Positions 51,801 to 61,976 of a DNA stretch of 64,000 nucleotides are shown here, one piece after another. The position numbers were made by a program, and so were the translations under genes. Each line of letters begins with the position of its first letter. Within the stretch, counting starts at the first letter, position 1. The stretch is taken from the NCBI GenBank assembly GCA_024704765.1, contig JAKMXF010000319.1, positions 62,001 to 126,000 of the forward strand, given 5' to 3'. A model generated the notes under the pieces. It ran no database searches. It was not told the DNA's origin and worked only from the letters and a program-made list of their open reading frames with translations. The DNA is from Oopsacas minuta (Eukaryota > Porifera > Hexactinellida > Lyssacinosida > Leucopsacidae).

Positions 51801-52482
51801 AGTTAATTTACAATTGTCTATTAAATGATTGGTGTAATACCACCGTCATGCCACATTCTGGAAGCTTGGAGTTTGCACTACATTTATTCGAGGGAAATTT
51901 TCAAAACGCTATTTCAAGCAGAAATTATCCAGGTGTACGTGTATGCAGCACAAACAGGTCTACATACGCATGGATATCAGCTAAAATAAAGTCAACTGTC
52001 GTTATTCCGAAGCTTTAAGGGACTACGATAATTACTTTGATATTCATCGAGTTCCATATAACCGGAGTAATGTATGTTACTTTGGCGGTTCAGTCAACTC
52101 CTGTTGTATCGAGCACGGATATATCAAAATAATCGCTGATATCGAAGTATGAGATCGTACAAATCCCAATCTACCAAGGTAACATGAATTACACCGGTTA
52201 CTCGAACTCTGCTTATATCAAAGTATTATCGCGGTCCCTTGAGCTTCGACATAACTAGAGTTGCTGTATTTAATTAACCCCTGGGAAAAATGATGTCTGC
52301 AGAATCCCTAAGGTGTAAAACAGAATATGAATAAATGAAGATACTGATACGTAACTGATACACAATACTTATAAGAATATATTTTGGATAACAATTAATA
52401 GGAGAAAAAGGTAGTTTTGATTTGAATAAGAAATCACTAGTTTATTGATAATCAAGGCTGAAAGTATAGAGAATTAGAATTT
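48825..52482. other. Intergenic region, about 3.7 kb, repeats only
   Basis: No supported gene. It contains a tigger-like segment at about 50390-50600 (GGTTCCACTGTAA and AGTGGAACCTGTATAAACCG facing each other), and a hAT-like fragment starting TTTCTCAACCTTTTTCAAAC near 51394. A segment at about 51980-52270, with AAGTCAACTG and GACCGCGATAAT-type words, is also seen near 46120-46220 and 60965-61050. Confidence 0.5.
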
Positions 52483-55400
52483 TTATTTTCGCTTCCGTTT
52501 CGGCGATCTGCTATATTTTCTCTTGGTTCGACGGCTCTCCGATTCGAGAAGTTTTTCAGCTTCAATTTGTTTCCGTTTTAGCTTGGCTTTAACTTGCTTT
52601 TCGGTTAAGGGCAGCCAATAAATACACGGCTCACTCGTTGTTTTACGGAACAGTGTATCAAGGAGCGCCGCCTGCCCAGAGCATTGATAATTATCCGATT
52701 CGACATCGGATTCAGATTGTACGGCTGGTGTTTCTTTTGATTTTTTAGGCCTAGGGGGGAGCGGAGAAGTTGGAGTTGGAGGGAGTCGTTTTAAAGTTAA
52801 TTTTTTCTCTGCAATTTTCGGCTTTTCTGGCTTCGATTTTAATTTTTCTTCAGAAATCTTAGGTTTTTCTTGGGAAATTTTCTGTTTTCTTTGGGATATT
52901 TTTTGCTTATCTTCCTTCAATTTTGCAGGTATTTCCAACTGTTTTGCAGATTTTATAGAAGTCTGTGAATGTGATACAGGTGTTTCACCGAACTTAGTTA
53001 GGTTCTGTCTATGTTCTCGAAGTTTTAGGGCAATCTGATCCTTCTTCAAATTTGAATTCTTCTCAGTGGAAGAACCTTAAAAGCATCAAATAAATATTGT
53101 ACATAATAATTCCGATATTAAACTTTGGGTATCAATATTTCATAAGAAACATTTTAGAGGATGGTGGTTAACTTTTTTGCCAAACAATATGCCAAAATTC
53201 CGCGTATTAAGGTGAATTTACGTGATTCATGAATACATTTCCCCTCCAAAACATGCCAAAAAAGGAATTAGCGTATTTAGCCAAGCTAATACTATTGTTT
53301 TCCGAAAAAACTTCCGTCCCGCTAGTGTAGAGGTTCCCAACCTGCGGTCCATGCACCGCTTCGTGGTCCATGGACGACAGTTGGGGGTCCACATGATCTA
53401 TTGCAGCCTATGGGAAGGGATCTACAAAATTTGTAAAATGGTATAGGGGGTATTCGGGTGAAAAAGTTTGGGAACGTCTGCGGTATTATATTATCCATCT
53501 TAGAATGAATTAAAATTGGACATAATTGATGTAGTTAATAGATATTTTTGTATGAAAAAATAGGAAAGATACCAAAGATTCGAAAACAAAATTAACCGAT
53601 TTTCTGTTTCCATAATTCGAGAGTTAAAAACATATCTTACTTGTAATCTGTTTATCTGAAGATTCATTATTAGATCGTTTAACTTTCTTGAGAATATCTC
53701 TACTCTCTTTCTGAAAATCTCTTTCCTTCTCTCTTTCTCTTTCCTTCGGTTTTTCTTTCTTTTCCTTCTCCTTTAACTTTACCTTTGGTGGAGGTGTGAT
53801 AGCCTTCTCAACAATGACCTGAAAAGTGTTATCTAAAATTTCCTGATTGATGCCTAAACCCGTTAACTCATTATAATTTTCAATAGTTAGAAAAGAAAAA
53901 TGCAAATTTTTGGGATTAATAGAAGGCCACCTAGCTCCATGTAATGCATTTCGCGCTTTTTCACAAGATTCAATGTCCTGATATACACAGCAACATTGAG
54001 TCTTATTCTTGTCTGTCCAGAAATACTGATGCGGCGTATCTAATAGAGAGAATATATATGAAGTAATATTCCATGAAGTATTTGACGTAATTCACACCTT
54101 TTTTGAGAGATTTTAATCATACAATTTATCCAAAAAATCCATGACTACAAACAGTGTTCATGGGGAAATGACGTCATATGATTCACTTCAAGCAATCATT
54201 GGACGTAAAGGAAACTGGATATATACACTAACCTGTCCCTACAATAAGATAGCCATACAACTCAAGCATACATTTCAACTGCTGCTGAGTGAATGGCCGT
54301 ACAAGGTTCTGTACACGAGCAATACGAGTAGCAGGTACATCAGATGGAAGCGGGGCTACCACAGGAGGAATAGGATACTCACTATGACCTCCCTCTATGG
54401 TGAGGGGCCTTGATGCTTCCTGTGTGTAGGAGGTTGATGAGCGTTTTAGATTGTTAGGATTTTGTTGAGACGATTGACTGTCTTGTCTACGTCTCGTTTC
54501 TAACTCTCTACGAGCACGCTCTACCTGTATGGAAGAGAGAGTTTAAATAGGAAACTGGAAAAAAGACACGTATATACAACAGTGGATGCTGGTTATAAGA
54601 ACCCCTTTGGAGTACAATACATGTTCATACAACCGGCATAAATATACAGATATTTCCAGTCGATATGACAGGTATTGACTTTACCTCTATTCTCTGTATT
54701 TCGCGTTCTCTTTTCTTATCTTCCCATTCTCTAGCAGGATCAATATCTCTCTGATTAATAACAGAAGAACTTGAGTATGTTAAAGTGTTCTTGATCTCTT
54801 GATACATACGTTTATGTCTCTGTGTTGATTCTCTGTCACGTAGTAGGGATAGCTTGTCACCTCCTGGCAAACATATGAGTAAATATAAAAAGATCAGTTC
54901 CCAGTGGCGGAAGAGGGATGGGGGAAACGGCGTATATGCCCCAGGTTTGTACCAAAGTTTTGACCCCAGTGGTTGGACGCATATAATGCTCTCCAAAAAT
55001 GCAATAGTCGAGATATGGAGAATTTAGTAAGAAATGGGTCTATCTGACCCCTGAAAGTGATAGATCACAGCGGTAGCCTTAGAATTCTGTATCCTGGCCT
55101 GGCACTTGGTTTTGCCAGAACCTTCAACCACCATTGTGTATAATAGAATCTTAAAAATAGGTGTATCTCTCAGGAAAATTCGATTCATACCCATTTATGG
55201 AGTATACAAACATCCCTCATGTAATTACCTACCTTATAGCATACCTGATCTAGGAGTCTTTCTGATTCTACGAGTTTCTACTTCACGATGCTTATTGGCG
55301 ACAAATGAATTTTTGGTTAAAATCTCTCTGAGATCTTTGTGTGTATGATGTTCTAGATGTTTCGCAATTCCGCGTTTTTTATCACGTAATGTCTCGTCAG

Positions 55401-57516
55401 ATTTACGCGAGGTTCTATGTGAAATAGATTTATCTGTATTTTCTTTATCAGAAAGTTCAATTGTGATTTCAATATTGCCATTTTCTTTTGAGTTAAATGA
55501 TGAAGATAATTGATCTTCTCCAGCTAAAGGGAATACAATTAAAACCGGGTCACCTAAAAGCAATCTCTCAGATTATTCATTACCGTAAACTGGGGCTACT
55601 TTGGCCCACTGGGTTTGCTTTAGCCCAAAAATTGAAATTTCCTTGCGTATTGAATAGATGTTGTATTTGTATTCGGAATTGTCCACCAATATTTGAAAAT
55701 TCGTTAAAAATGTGGCAAGTCATATTCAAGTATAATACTGAATCTAATCTAGTTGCTTTGAAACTTTGATATTTGGGCTAAAGCAAACCCAGTGGGCCAA
55801 AGTAGCCCCAGACAGTGTTCTCGCTAGGCCTTTTTGGGGGGGGGGGGGGCGCAGCCACCCCTTATTGTGATTATGCACCCCCTATCGTGCCTAAATAGAC
55901 ATAGTGTACCCCTCTATCGTGGATACACAATGTTATATATTCACCCAAAAAACGGGCCATCATCTTCTTTTCCCTTAAGGGTGTATTTTTACGCGTATTG
56001 TGCACAGAGTGTGTACGGCGCACCCCCCCTATTACATAATCCTGACGAGAACACTGGCCCCAGACTACGGTATATACAAAATATCACCCCACTAGTGTAG
56101 TTCTAATAATAGTCACCTTTCGACTTCGTATTAGCTGCATCTGTATATGAGAACTCCTGCTCACTCGTGAATATTTCAATACGATCTTCTTGGACAACAG
56201 AATTATTACCCATATTCTGACTAGAATCTTCTATAACATTATTATTAGGTTCTGTTACGGCTGGCTTATCAACTGATTCTTGTACTACCAGGGGGGTTGG
56301 CTCTGGAATAGGAGGTGTGTATTCCTAAAGTAGATAATAGTAAACAAGAGGTCAGTACAATTCTCTACGCTAATAAGTACACGAATAATATGTGAGATCA
56401 GTATTCTGTTAAAGTTATCTGGGGGTGTAGACCTTACCCCCGGGAAATTCGCTTAAAATGTTTGATTCCCAAAGGGTAACTACATGAATTTAGCCATTTT
56501 GACGTCACCACCCGAAAATAGAAGGAAAACTGTCAGAGAGATGTAAGCTCTGATCCCAGGAGGCCAGACGCTAATCTTTGGGTTTGGAAAATTTCTCTTT
56601 GAATACTGAAATAGGATGGACTGCCTTGTCGAAGGCACAAAGTTACAAGAGAGGTTTTTAGGTGATCGCAGGCATAAGTACTAGTTCAGCAGCAATGAAG
56701 GACACAAAATGAGAATAGTGAGACTTAAATTAGAACAGGATCAATACGTAACCGCCCAAAAAGTCCCATCTGAGGGGAGGCCTGCAAGAGTTAAGTGTTG
56801 TGTACAAAGATAGTGAGAGGTTTTTGTAATATCAAAGGCAGAAGTTTCTCAGTGGAACTCGGATAGTGTGTTAATAATAAGCTGGAACAAATATCCAATG
56901 CACAAATGTAGCCATGTCTGTCGCATAAGCTTCGTGCACACAACACTTAACACAAATGCGCTATGTATTATATTCATACTTGCCAACTGTTTTGTTTGAG
57001 GCGGGAGGTCACGCTTTTTGGGACAGTATTGAGGGCTAATTTTGGGGCGTAACTAGAGATCCCAGAGCGAGGAGGCAAGATTGGATGTTTGCCTCAATTT
57101 AATGGCGATTACAATAGAGAGATGAGGTATCTCCCAAAAAAGCGAGAAGGCAACTGCCGCTTCAGCCTCAATACTAGTTACGCCCTAGCAATTATGCTAA
57201 TGTCCCGCCAAAAATTGGTACTAGCGTCCCAGCTATTTCTTCTTCACTCAGTTTAGCAAGTATGTATATTATGCTATATTCTAGCGGGGCGGAGCACTCA
57301 ACCAACCTGTATAATACTAACTACACTACTCTCTACAGTATCAATAGGAGTAGAATGAAGTTCTCCTGTTTCACTAACAGTTATAGGAGAGTTAAGTATC
57401 TCTCCTCTAGGTATTGTCTCCGTAGATTCTGTATTTGTATCTAGTTGTTTTGTTGGGATAGGAGTTGACGTAGAAATTTCTTGTTGAAGATCAACTATAC
57501 TCATGCTAGTTACCAT
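52483..57516 (-). CDS. ACIN1-like: Acinus (ACIN1)-like RNA-binding protein, seven exons
   Basis: Core subunit of the ASAP complex (with RNPS1 and SAP18) that works with the exon-junction complex in splicing. Exons: 57307-57516, 56117-56324, 55245-55523, 54685-54863 (acceptor could be 54860), 54233-54524, 53641-54039, 52483-53075. These join in phase to about 719 residues. The RRM (about 360-440) spans two exons: RVQNLVRPFTQQQLKCML, then QYFWTDKNKTQC and ALHGARWPSINPKNL, matching the Acinus RRM. A Lys/Glu/Arg-rich segment follows. The RNPS1-SAP18-binding motif ALLDTLFRKTTSEPCIYWLP lies at about 658-677, and a basic RS-like end follows. Long Acinus forms carry an N-terminal SAP domain; none is seen here, so this resembles the short form, unless an upstream exon was missed. 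Confidence 0.92.
53333..53485. mobile_element. hAT-like MITE, GGTTCCCAACC family (Acinus intron)
   Basis: Starts AGAGGTTCCCAACC and ends GTTTGGGAACGTCTGC, an imperfect inverted pair typical of hAT ends. The interior is rich in GGTCCATGG-type words. Partial relatives lie at about 3111-3262, 14750-14848, 26097-26270, 57550-57895 and 59546-59640. Confidence 0.75.
55581..56072. mobile_element. TA-flanked element with long inverted repeats, interrupted by a nested insertion (Acinus intron)
   Basis: The left end TA|CCGTAAACTGGGGCTACTTTG and the inverted end near 55765-55812 plus 56057-56070 form terminal repeats of about 45 bases. The interior is the reverse complement of the copy at 5261-5497. 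The right terminal repeat is split by another element at 55813-56056. No coding capacity; TA target sites suggest the Tc1/mariner superfamily. Confidence 0.88.
55813..56056. mobile_element. hAT-type non-autonomous element nested in another element
   Basis: Ends CAGTGTTCTCG and CGAGAACACTG are inverted. The flanking 8-bp direct repeat GCCCCAGA (55805-55812 and 56057-56064) is a perfect target duplication, as made by hAT transposases. The interior has a run of about 14 G near 55837-55850 and no open frame of note. Confidence 0.92.
56968..57263. mobile_element. Inverted-repeat element ending CATACTTGCCAACTG (Acinus intron 1)
   Basis: Left end CATACTTGCCAACTG and right end with AGTTTAGCAAGTATG are imperfect inverted repeats. 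Interior words (AATGTCCCGCCAAAA) recur in the intron of the ZC3H10-like gene at 27915-28070 and 28725-28905. Probably hAT-like; I could not fix a target duplication with certainty. Confidence 0.65.
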
Positions 57517-58688
57517 AAGTTATAAGAGAATAAATGAGAATGCCATTTTACAGCAGTGGGTATCAGGATCTGGCACAACAAGGGCCAGCCCTTAGGACAG
57601 CAACTGTACTGCGTGAACCCACGGTATCAACTTACACACATTCTCCCATAGTTTGCAATACAAACTCTGAGATCCTGTGGGTTGTCGTCCGTAGATCACC
57701 AGCAGGAAATTTCTGATTTTTCGAAAAATCACTGAGGGAATTTTGATTCAAAATGTAAGATCCCTGGTGGGATATTATTTGCCTGAATTTTCAAATTATC
57801 GGTTTTACCCCCGTAAGATGTCTACCTCCCCGAAAATTAGATGGAACACTGCCACCAAGAGGTCCATAGACCCTAGGTTGGGAACCGCTGCTTTTACAGA
57901 GATAGAATATAGATGCATTGAAAAGGACTGAGACAAGGTTGCAACCGAATAGATCAATATTAGGTTCAACCGAAGAATATTTGGCGAATAGTTCAATATT
58001 CGGTATTAGGTTGGTCCAAACCGAATATTATCAGTATTTGGTTATGTTGCTATTCATGAATATTGATATTCAGTTTGATCGGTTTCAACCTTGACTGAGT
58101 GAGTAAATAGTAAAAAGTGGAATATGCATGATTACATACGCACATGTGACATGTTCGTGAAGCATTACTGAAACCATGCATATGTACACTCGACTCTTTA
58201 GTGCAGTGCCTATAGGGAGATGCCCTGATGGCAAGGACGACGTCCAATCGCGCGGCCGCTAATGATTGTCCATGCCATTAGGTCATCTCCCTAGAGGAGC
58301 GACGCTTAAAACCAAAAATATGAATCAAGTACGAATTCACCTACTATGACAGATGGTTAACCTCAACAAATTCTAAATCGCTATTGTATGCTTCAATTAG
58401 TGATCATGCAATAAAAACATTGAAATCTCGACCTTAGAACAGCAGTATATGTTGAATTGGTTTCTTCGGATAATGAAACCAGTATGAAGTTCTTGTGCAC
58501 TTAAACATAATTATGTATAATTCAAAAGAATAATTCAAATTAGTAAGATTTCATTGATAATAGGAGAGTGAATTTGCTCGTAATAGTGTTACAAAGTATG
58601 CGTTATGTGCGTATATAAATATTTACAGACCGCGCGGAGCAAGAAAGCTATATTTACACGAGCAGATTGTAGGCAAATTTCATAAAAT
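57517..58688. other. Intergenic region between Acinus and the mucin-like gene
   Basis: Divergent genes share this 1.2-kb interval. It holds a hAT-like segment ending GGTTGGGAACCGCTG (about 57550-57895), AT-rich sequence with repeated ATATTCGGT-like words at 57940-58080, and an imperfect hairpin with a NotI-type site at 58213-58293. No other gene is seen. Confidence 0.55.
58213..58293. repeat. Imperfect 26-bp inverted repeat around a GC-rich loop
   Basis: Arms 58213-58238 (TAGGGAGATGCCCTGATGGC...) and 58268-58293 pair with about four mismatches around a loop containing GCGCGGCCGC. It lies about 400 bases upstream of the mucin-like gene. Confidence 0.8.
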
Positions 58689-59366
58689 ATGAGTAGACAT
58701 TTCCATTTTTTGATAATCGTGGTCGCATTTTGGATCTCGTCTATTGATGGGAGCGATTTCCGAAAATATGTTGGGAACTTGCGAAATATTAATTCTACGA
58801 ATTTCATGACGTCATCAACTCAACTTTACGTAACAACAGTAACCTCTGCCACTGTACAGAGTGAAACAATGACGCCATCTAACACAATCCAATCATCTTC
58901 AATCGCATCAACATCCGCGACTCAATCAAGCACCCTACCTGAAACCACTACATCAACAAATATAATGACGTCATCTAATATGCCATCAAGTTCATCACTT
59001 ACTACATCCCCAAACATGATGACGTCATCACTCACTATATCGTCGGATATAATGACGTCATCATTCACTACATCATCAAATACAATGATGTCATCATTCA
59101 CTACGTCAAGCAGAGTGACGTCATCATCCACAACGTCAAGCAGAGCGACGTCACCATCCACAACGTCGAAACCAAACAAATTTACTACATCAGTACAACC
59201 TACTGTGAACAGCCTGCTTACAACTGAACTAGCAATATGGTGTACAGTTACGGCTATAGTCACATGTGTTATTACACTACTATTGACTGTGGGAATTGGG
59301 CTGCTGGCATTCTTGGCATGGAAGAAGAAGAGTACAATTCGCTATACTTTGTTAAGTCAGTTTTGA
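58689..59366 (+). CDS. Small mucin-like single-pass membrane protein
   Basis: Single exon, 225 residues, start at the first ATG before a signal peptide (HFHFLIIVVAFWISSIDG). The ectodomain (about 25-175) is almost entirely Ser/Thr with repeats around TSS and MTSS/MMTSSFTTSSN. That is typical of heavily O-glycosylated, rod-like stalks. One transmembrane segment (about 182-210, LAIWCTVTAIVTCVITLLL and on) precedes a short basic tail ending STIRYTLLSQF. No Cys-rich or enzymatic domain. Several MTSS units are written with the same codons and so repeat the TGACGTCA palindrome. Likely a cell-surface coat component; no partner is evident. Confidence 0.8.
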   Translation: MSRHFHFLIIVVAFWISSIDGSDFRKYVGNLRNINSTNFMTSSTQLYVTTVTSATVQSETMTPSNTIQSSSIASTSATQSSTLPETTTSTNIMTSSNMPSSSSLTTSPNMMTSSLTISSDIMTSSFTTSSNTMMSSFTTSSRVTSSSTTSSRATSPSTTSKPNKFTTSVQPTVNSLLTTELAIWCTVTAIVTCVITLLLTVGIGLLAFLAWKKKSTIRYTLLSQF

Positions 59367-59874
59367 TGTGTGCATTTAATAAGAATATTTGTTGGATTGT
59401 GCTAACCTAAGAACTTTATTCTATATCTTCGAAATCTGTTAGTAATACGAAGATATCATAGTATTTAAGGGTGAGACAAATATCTTAACTAACCGAGATT
59501 TCCGAATCAGCGAAAATCTATCCAGGCCCAGTCAATCTACTAGTGCAACTGTTCCCAACCTTTTCCCCGTGGACCCAATTATGTCGTCCCGTTGACCACC
59601 AAGGGGTTGGTTCATGGGTGAACAGCGGCAAAGTTTCATAGTTACCTAAGGCGACGAACCTTGTAACCGCCTCAAGGAGCCCTATAATAAAGTATAGAAA
59701 ACGAGGCATATTCTACAAAAGTATTGAAGATGAACGAATGAGTAGAAATACGATAATTCAATTAAAAAAATCAATACACTGAATATACACATGTAAAATA
59801 CACACAAATTCCACTCATATAAGAAAAAATTCGAATCAATATATATAATAAGCAAAACGTCCATGAAGAGTAAA
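59367..59874. other. Short intergenic stretch with hAT-like repeat
   Basis: Bases 59546-59640 carry GTTCCCAACC-type repeat sequence (TGTTCCCAACCTTTTCCCCG) like that near 3111, 14751, 26097 and 53333. Nothing else is recognised. Two genes converge here. Confidence 0.55.
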
Positions 59875-60921
59875 CTAATTAGCAAAACGCGTATAACAAT
59901 ATTGTAACTGTTCAATGCCTGCAACCATATTCCATTCCAACATCCATTCAGCCATGCGCTGCCTATTGTGCCTACGTTTATCTTTCATTTGCCAGAATTT
60001 CCAATAAGCAGCGGTTGTAGGGAGTCTCTCGCGCTGCGCCAGTTCATCAGCTGCTCGCTTCTCATCCATGGTCAGGCCAATCTTACGCCAGATAAACGGC
60101 AATAAACCGACTTCGTATTCAGTTGCTACCAAATACATTTCCCTCTCAGTTGGCGGTTGGAATTTATAATTAGGATCATACTGGTCTTGTTTGAAATAGG
60201 CAAATGCATACTCGTTGTGGGAATGGTTCGTCGATTCTCTATTCATGCAATCACGAAGATGACGAAGCAGTCTGCGAAATTCAAGCGGTTTCCAGTGAAA
60301 ATATGTAATCTCATTTCGCCCGATAAAATTGAAATGATATGTATCGAATAACTGATGGTCACAGAGCATTGGCGCGTAAAATTCCAACCCCAACATTTTC
60401 AGGATAACTTCCAAACCACAAAATTCCGGCGAAACTTCTTGTTTCACTATGTTTTTATCGTCGAAGAATGGCCGCTGTACAACTCGACTGGTAATATTCC
60501 TGTACTTCTTTCGCATACGGAAATAATAAGCCAAATGTCCCATAGGTGTACGTCTATTGAACCATTTTTCGTCTTCATATTGGTCACGAATAATCGCGAA
60601 ATGATTAAACTGCGGATATTGAATACCAGGTAACATCATGTGTAGTGGAATTTCAAAATGCTTACGTACAAAATACTTTTGTCCAGTTTTTTCACTTGAA
60701 GTTCGACAATAATATTTCGCGTCACCTTCCTTTATTTTACTATCTTTTTTGACATATAATAATGGCCACCATTGCGGTGGAGTATCATATGGAAATTGGT
60801 CAAAAAATTCAGTACCATAAGGAAGTCTCAATTCATCTTCTTCCTCAGTAAATTTCACTCGGGACCGTAACGGGAATATTGAGTTTGGCTGTTGGATAGA
60901 CGTGTATTTCTGTTCAGTCAT
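59875..60921 (-). CDS. Unrecognised 348-residue soluble protein
   Basis: Single exon from ATG 60921 to the stop at 59875. The sequence is rich in aromatic and charged residues (QWWPLLYVKK, WKFWQMKDKRRHNRQRMAEW), with no signal peptide, membrane segment or metal-binding motif. A helical basic C-terminus ends IEQLQYCYTRFAN. The composition fits an RNA- or ribosome-associated protein. A distant likeness to a mitochondrial ribosomal protein crossed my mind, but I could not support it. The long, unbroken, non-repetitive frame makes it very probably a real gene. It converges on the mucin-like gene and has a repeat-bearing region upstream. Confidence 0.75.
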   Translation of the reverse strand: MTEQKYTSIQQPNSIFPLRSRVKFTEEEDELRLPYGTEFFDQFPYDTPPQWWPLLYVKKDSKIKEGDAKYYCRTSSEKTGQKYFVRKHFEIPLHMMLPGIQYPQFNHFAIIRDQYEDEKWFNRRTPMGHLAYYFRMRKKYRNITSRVVQRPFFDDKNIVKQEVSPEFCGLEVILKMLGLEFYAPMLCDHQLFDTYHFNFIGRNEITYFHWKPLEFRRLLRHLRDCMNRESTNHSHNEYAFAYFKQDQYDPNYKFQPPTEREMYLVATEYEVGLLPFIWRKIGLTMDEKRAADELAQRERLPTTAAYWKFWQMKDKRRHNRQRMAEWMLEWNMVAGIEQLQYCYTRFAN

Positions 60922-61976
60922 ATTGATACAAATTCGGCTACGAAGTGAAGTATTACAAAAGAATAAATATGGTCACCTCCCGATATATTAAGCTCAAGAG
61001 ACCGCGATAATCACTTCGAAATGAGCGGTGTTTGATATAACAGATAAAGTATACTCACTTGGCCAGAAACTGGACCATACAAATAGTGTTAATTTATTCC
61101 GCTCGGCACTTCGTGCCTAGAATTCCAAAGAGGTATAATTTTATTATTCATGGTCTATCCAAAATAATTATTATGGCATCCGAGTAGCCAAGCACATTTT
61201 CACATGTACTACAGTAGAATCGGGATTACCACATCAGGAAACGAAAATTAGTATGTCTAAACCGAATATTCTTCCTATACAATCAGGGGTGTATTAGGAG
61301 GGGAACGCGAAGGCGCTTCTGTATGGATATTGGGATTATTTCACAATATTTTTCAGTTGAGAAAATATAGTTCACCATTTTATGGCCATTGTGTAAATAT
61401 AGTTTAATGTTGGTATGGGTACTTTCCTTAGATTTTCAGCTAACGAGTATTAAATATGGATGCATCCACGTTTTTGTGCTCGGAATTTCCACAATCAGTG
61501 AAACTATCTTCTATCTCAAAAGATGTAACTTTAGACAAGCTTGGGAAAGTAGGATATCAATAAGGCGGCGGTTATACTACAAAAGAGGCCCAAATTTAGC
61601 GGAAACGATAGCCTTCCCTTACTTTTATACGTAGGAATACACCCCTGTATACAATTAGAACAAGATAGATAATCCGTTTTGAAGAAGTACTACTAACCGA
61701 GAGTACGTCACGTTTAACTGATTATAGTTGGAAAAATGTGTGAATTTATGACGTCATAAAACTGTGAAAATCCTAAAAGAATCGAACCCAATAAATAACA
61801 ATTAATGCACACTTATGTAATATATAGTATTAAAATAAATATCGGAATAACTAGGGAATATATTATTTAACAAACACAATTTAATGTGTAGAAAGGGCCT
61901 AAATACATTGAATATAAGATAAAAGGCATAAATCTGTGTAGCTAATTAACATGTAAAGTAAAAGCAAATAATATTA
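60922..61976. other. Intergenic region holding a hAT MITE
   Basis: Bases 60965-61070 match the dispersed GACCGCGATAAT segment. A short GGCACTTCGTGCC palindrome is at about 61093-61112, the same word as in dynein introns. The MITE at 61284-61647 and a CRE palindrome at 61749-61756 follow. No gene is seen. Confidence 0.55.
61284..61647. mobile_element. hAT-type MITE with perfect 8-bp target duplication
   Basis: Ends CAGGGGTGTATTA and AATACACCCCTG are inverted, and both flanks carry TATACAAT (61276-61283 and 61648-61655). It is 364 bases with no transposase frame; the open stretch 61389-61634 has no family signature. Confidence 0.92.

Noticed and set aside
54141-54413. Plus-strand frame opposite an Acinus exon
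   Set aside because: It is the antisense shadow of the exon encoding RVQNLVRPFTQQQL.
58922-59263. Minus-strand frame over the mucin-like gene
   Set aside because: It reads the complement of the Ser/Thr repeats as Asp/Val repeats; shadow frame.
59875-60921. Assignment to mitochondrial ribosomal protein mL65/MRPS30
   Set aside because: Only vague resemblance of a few aromatic motifs; not enough to name it.
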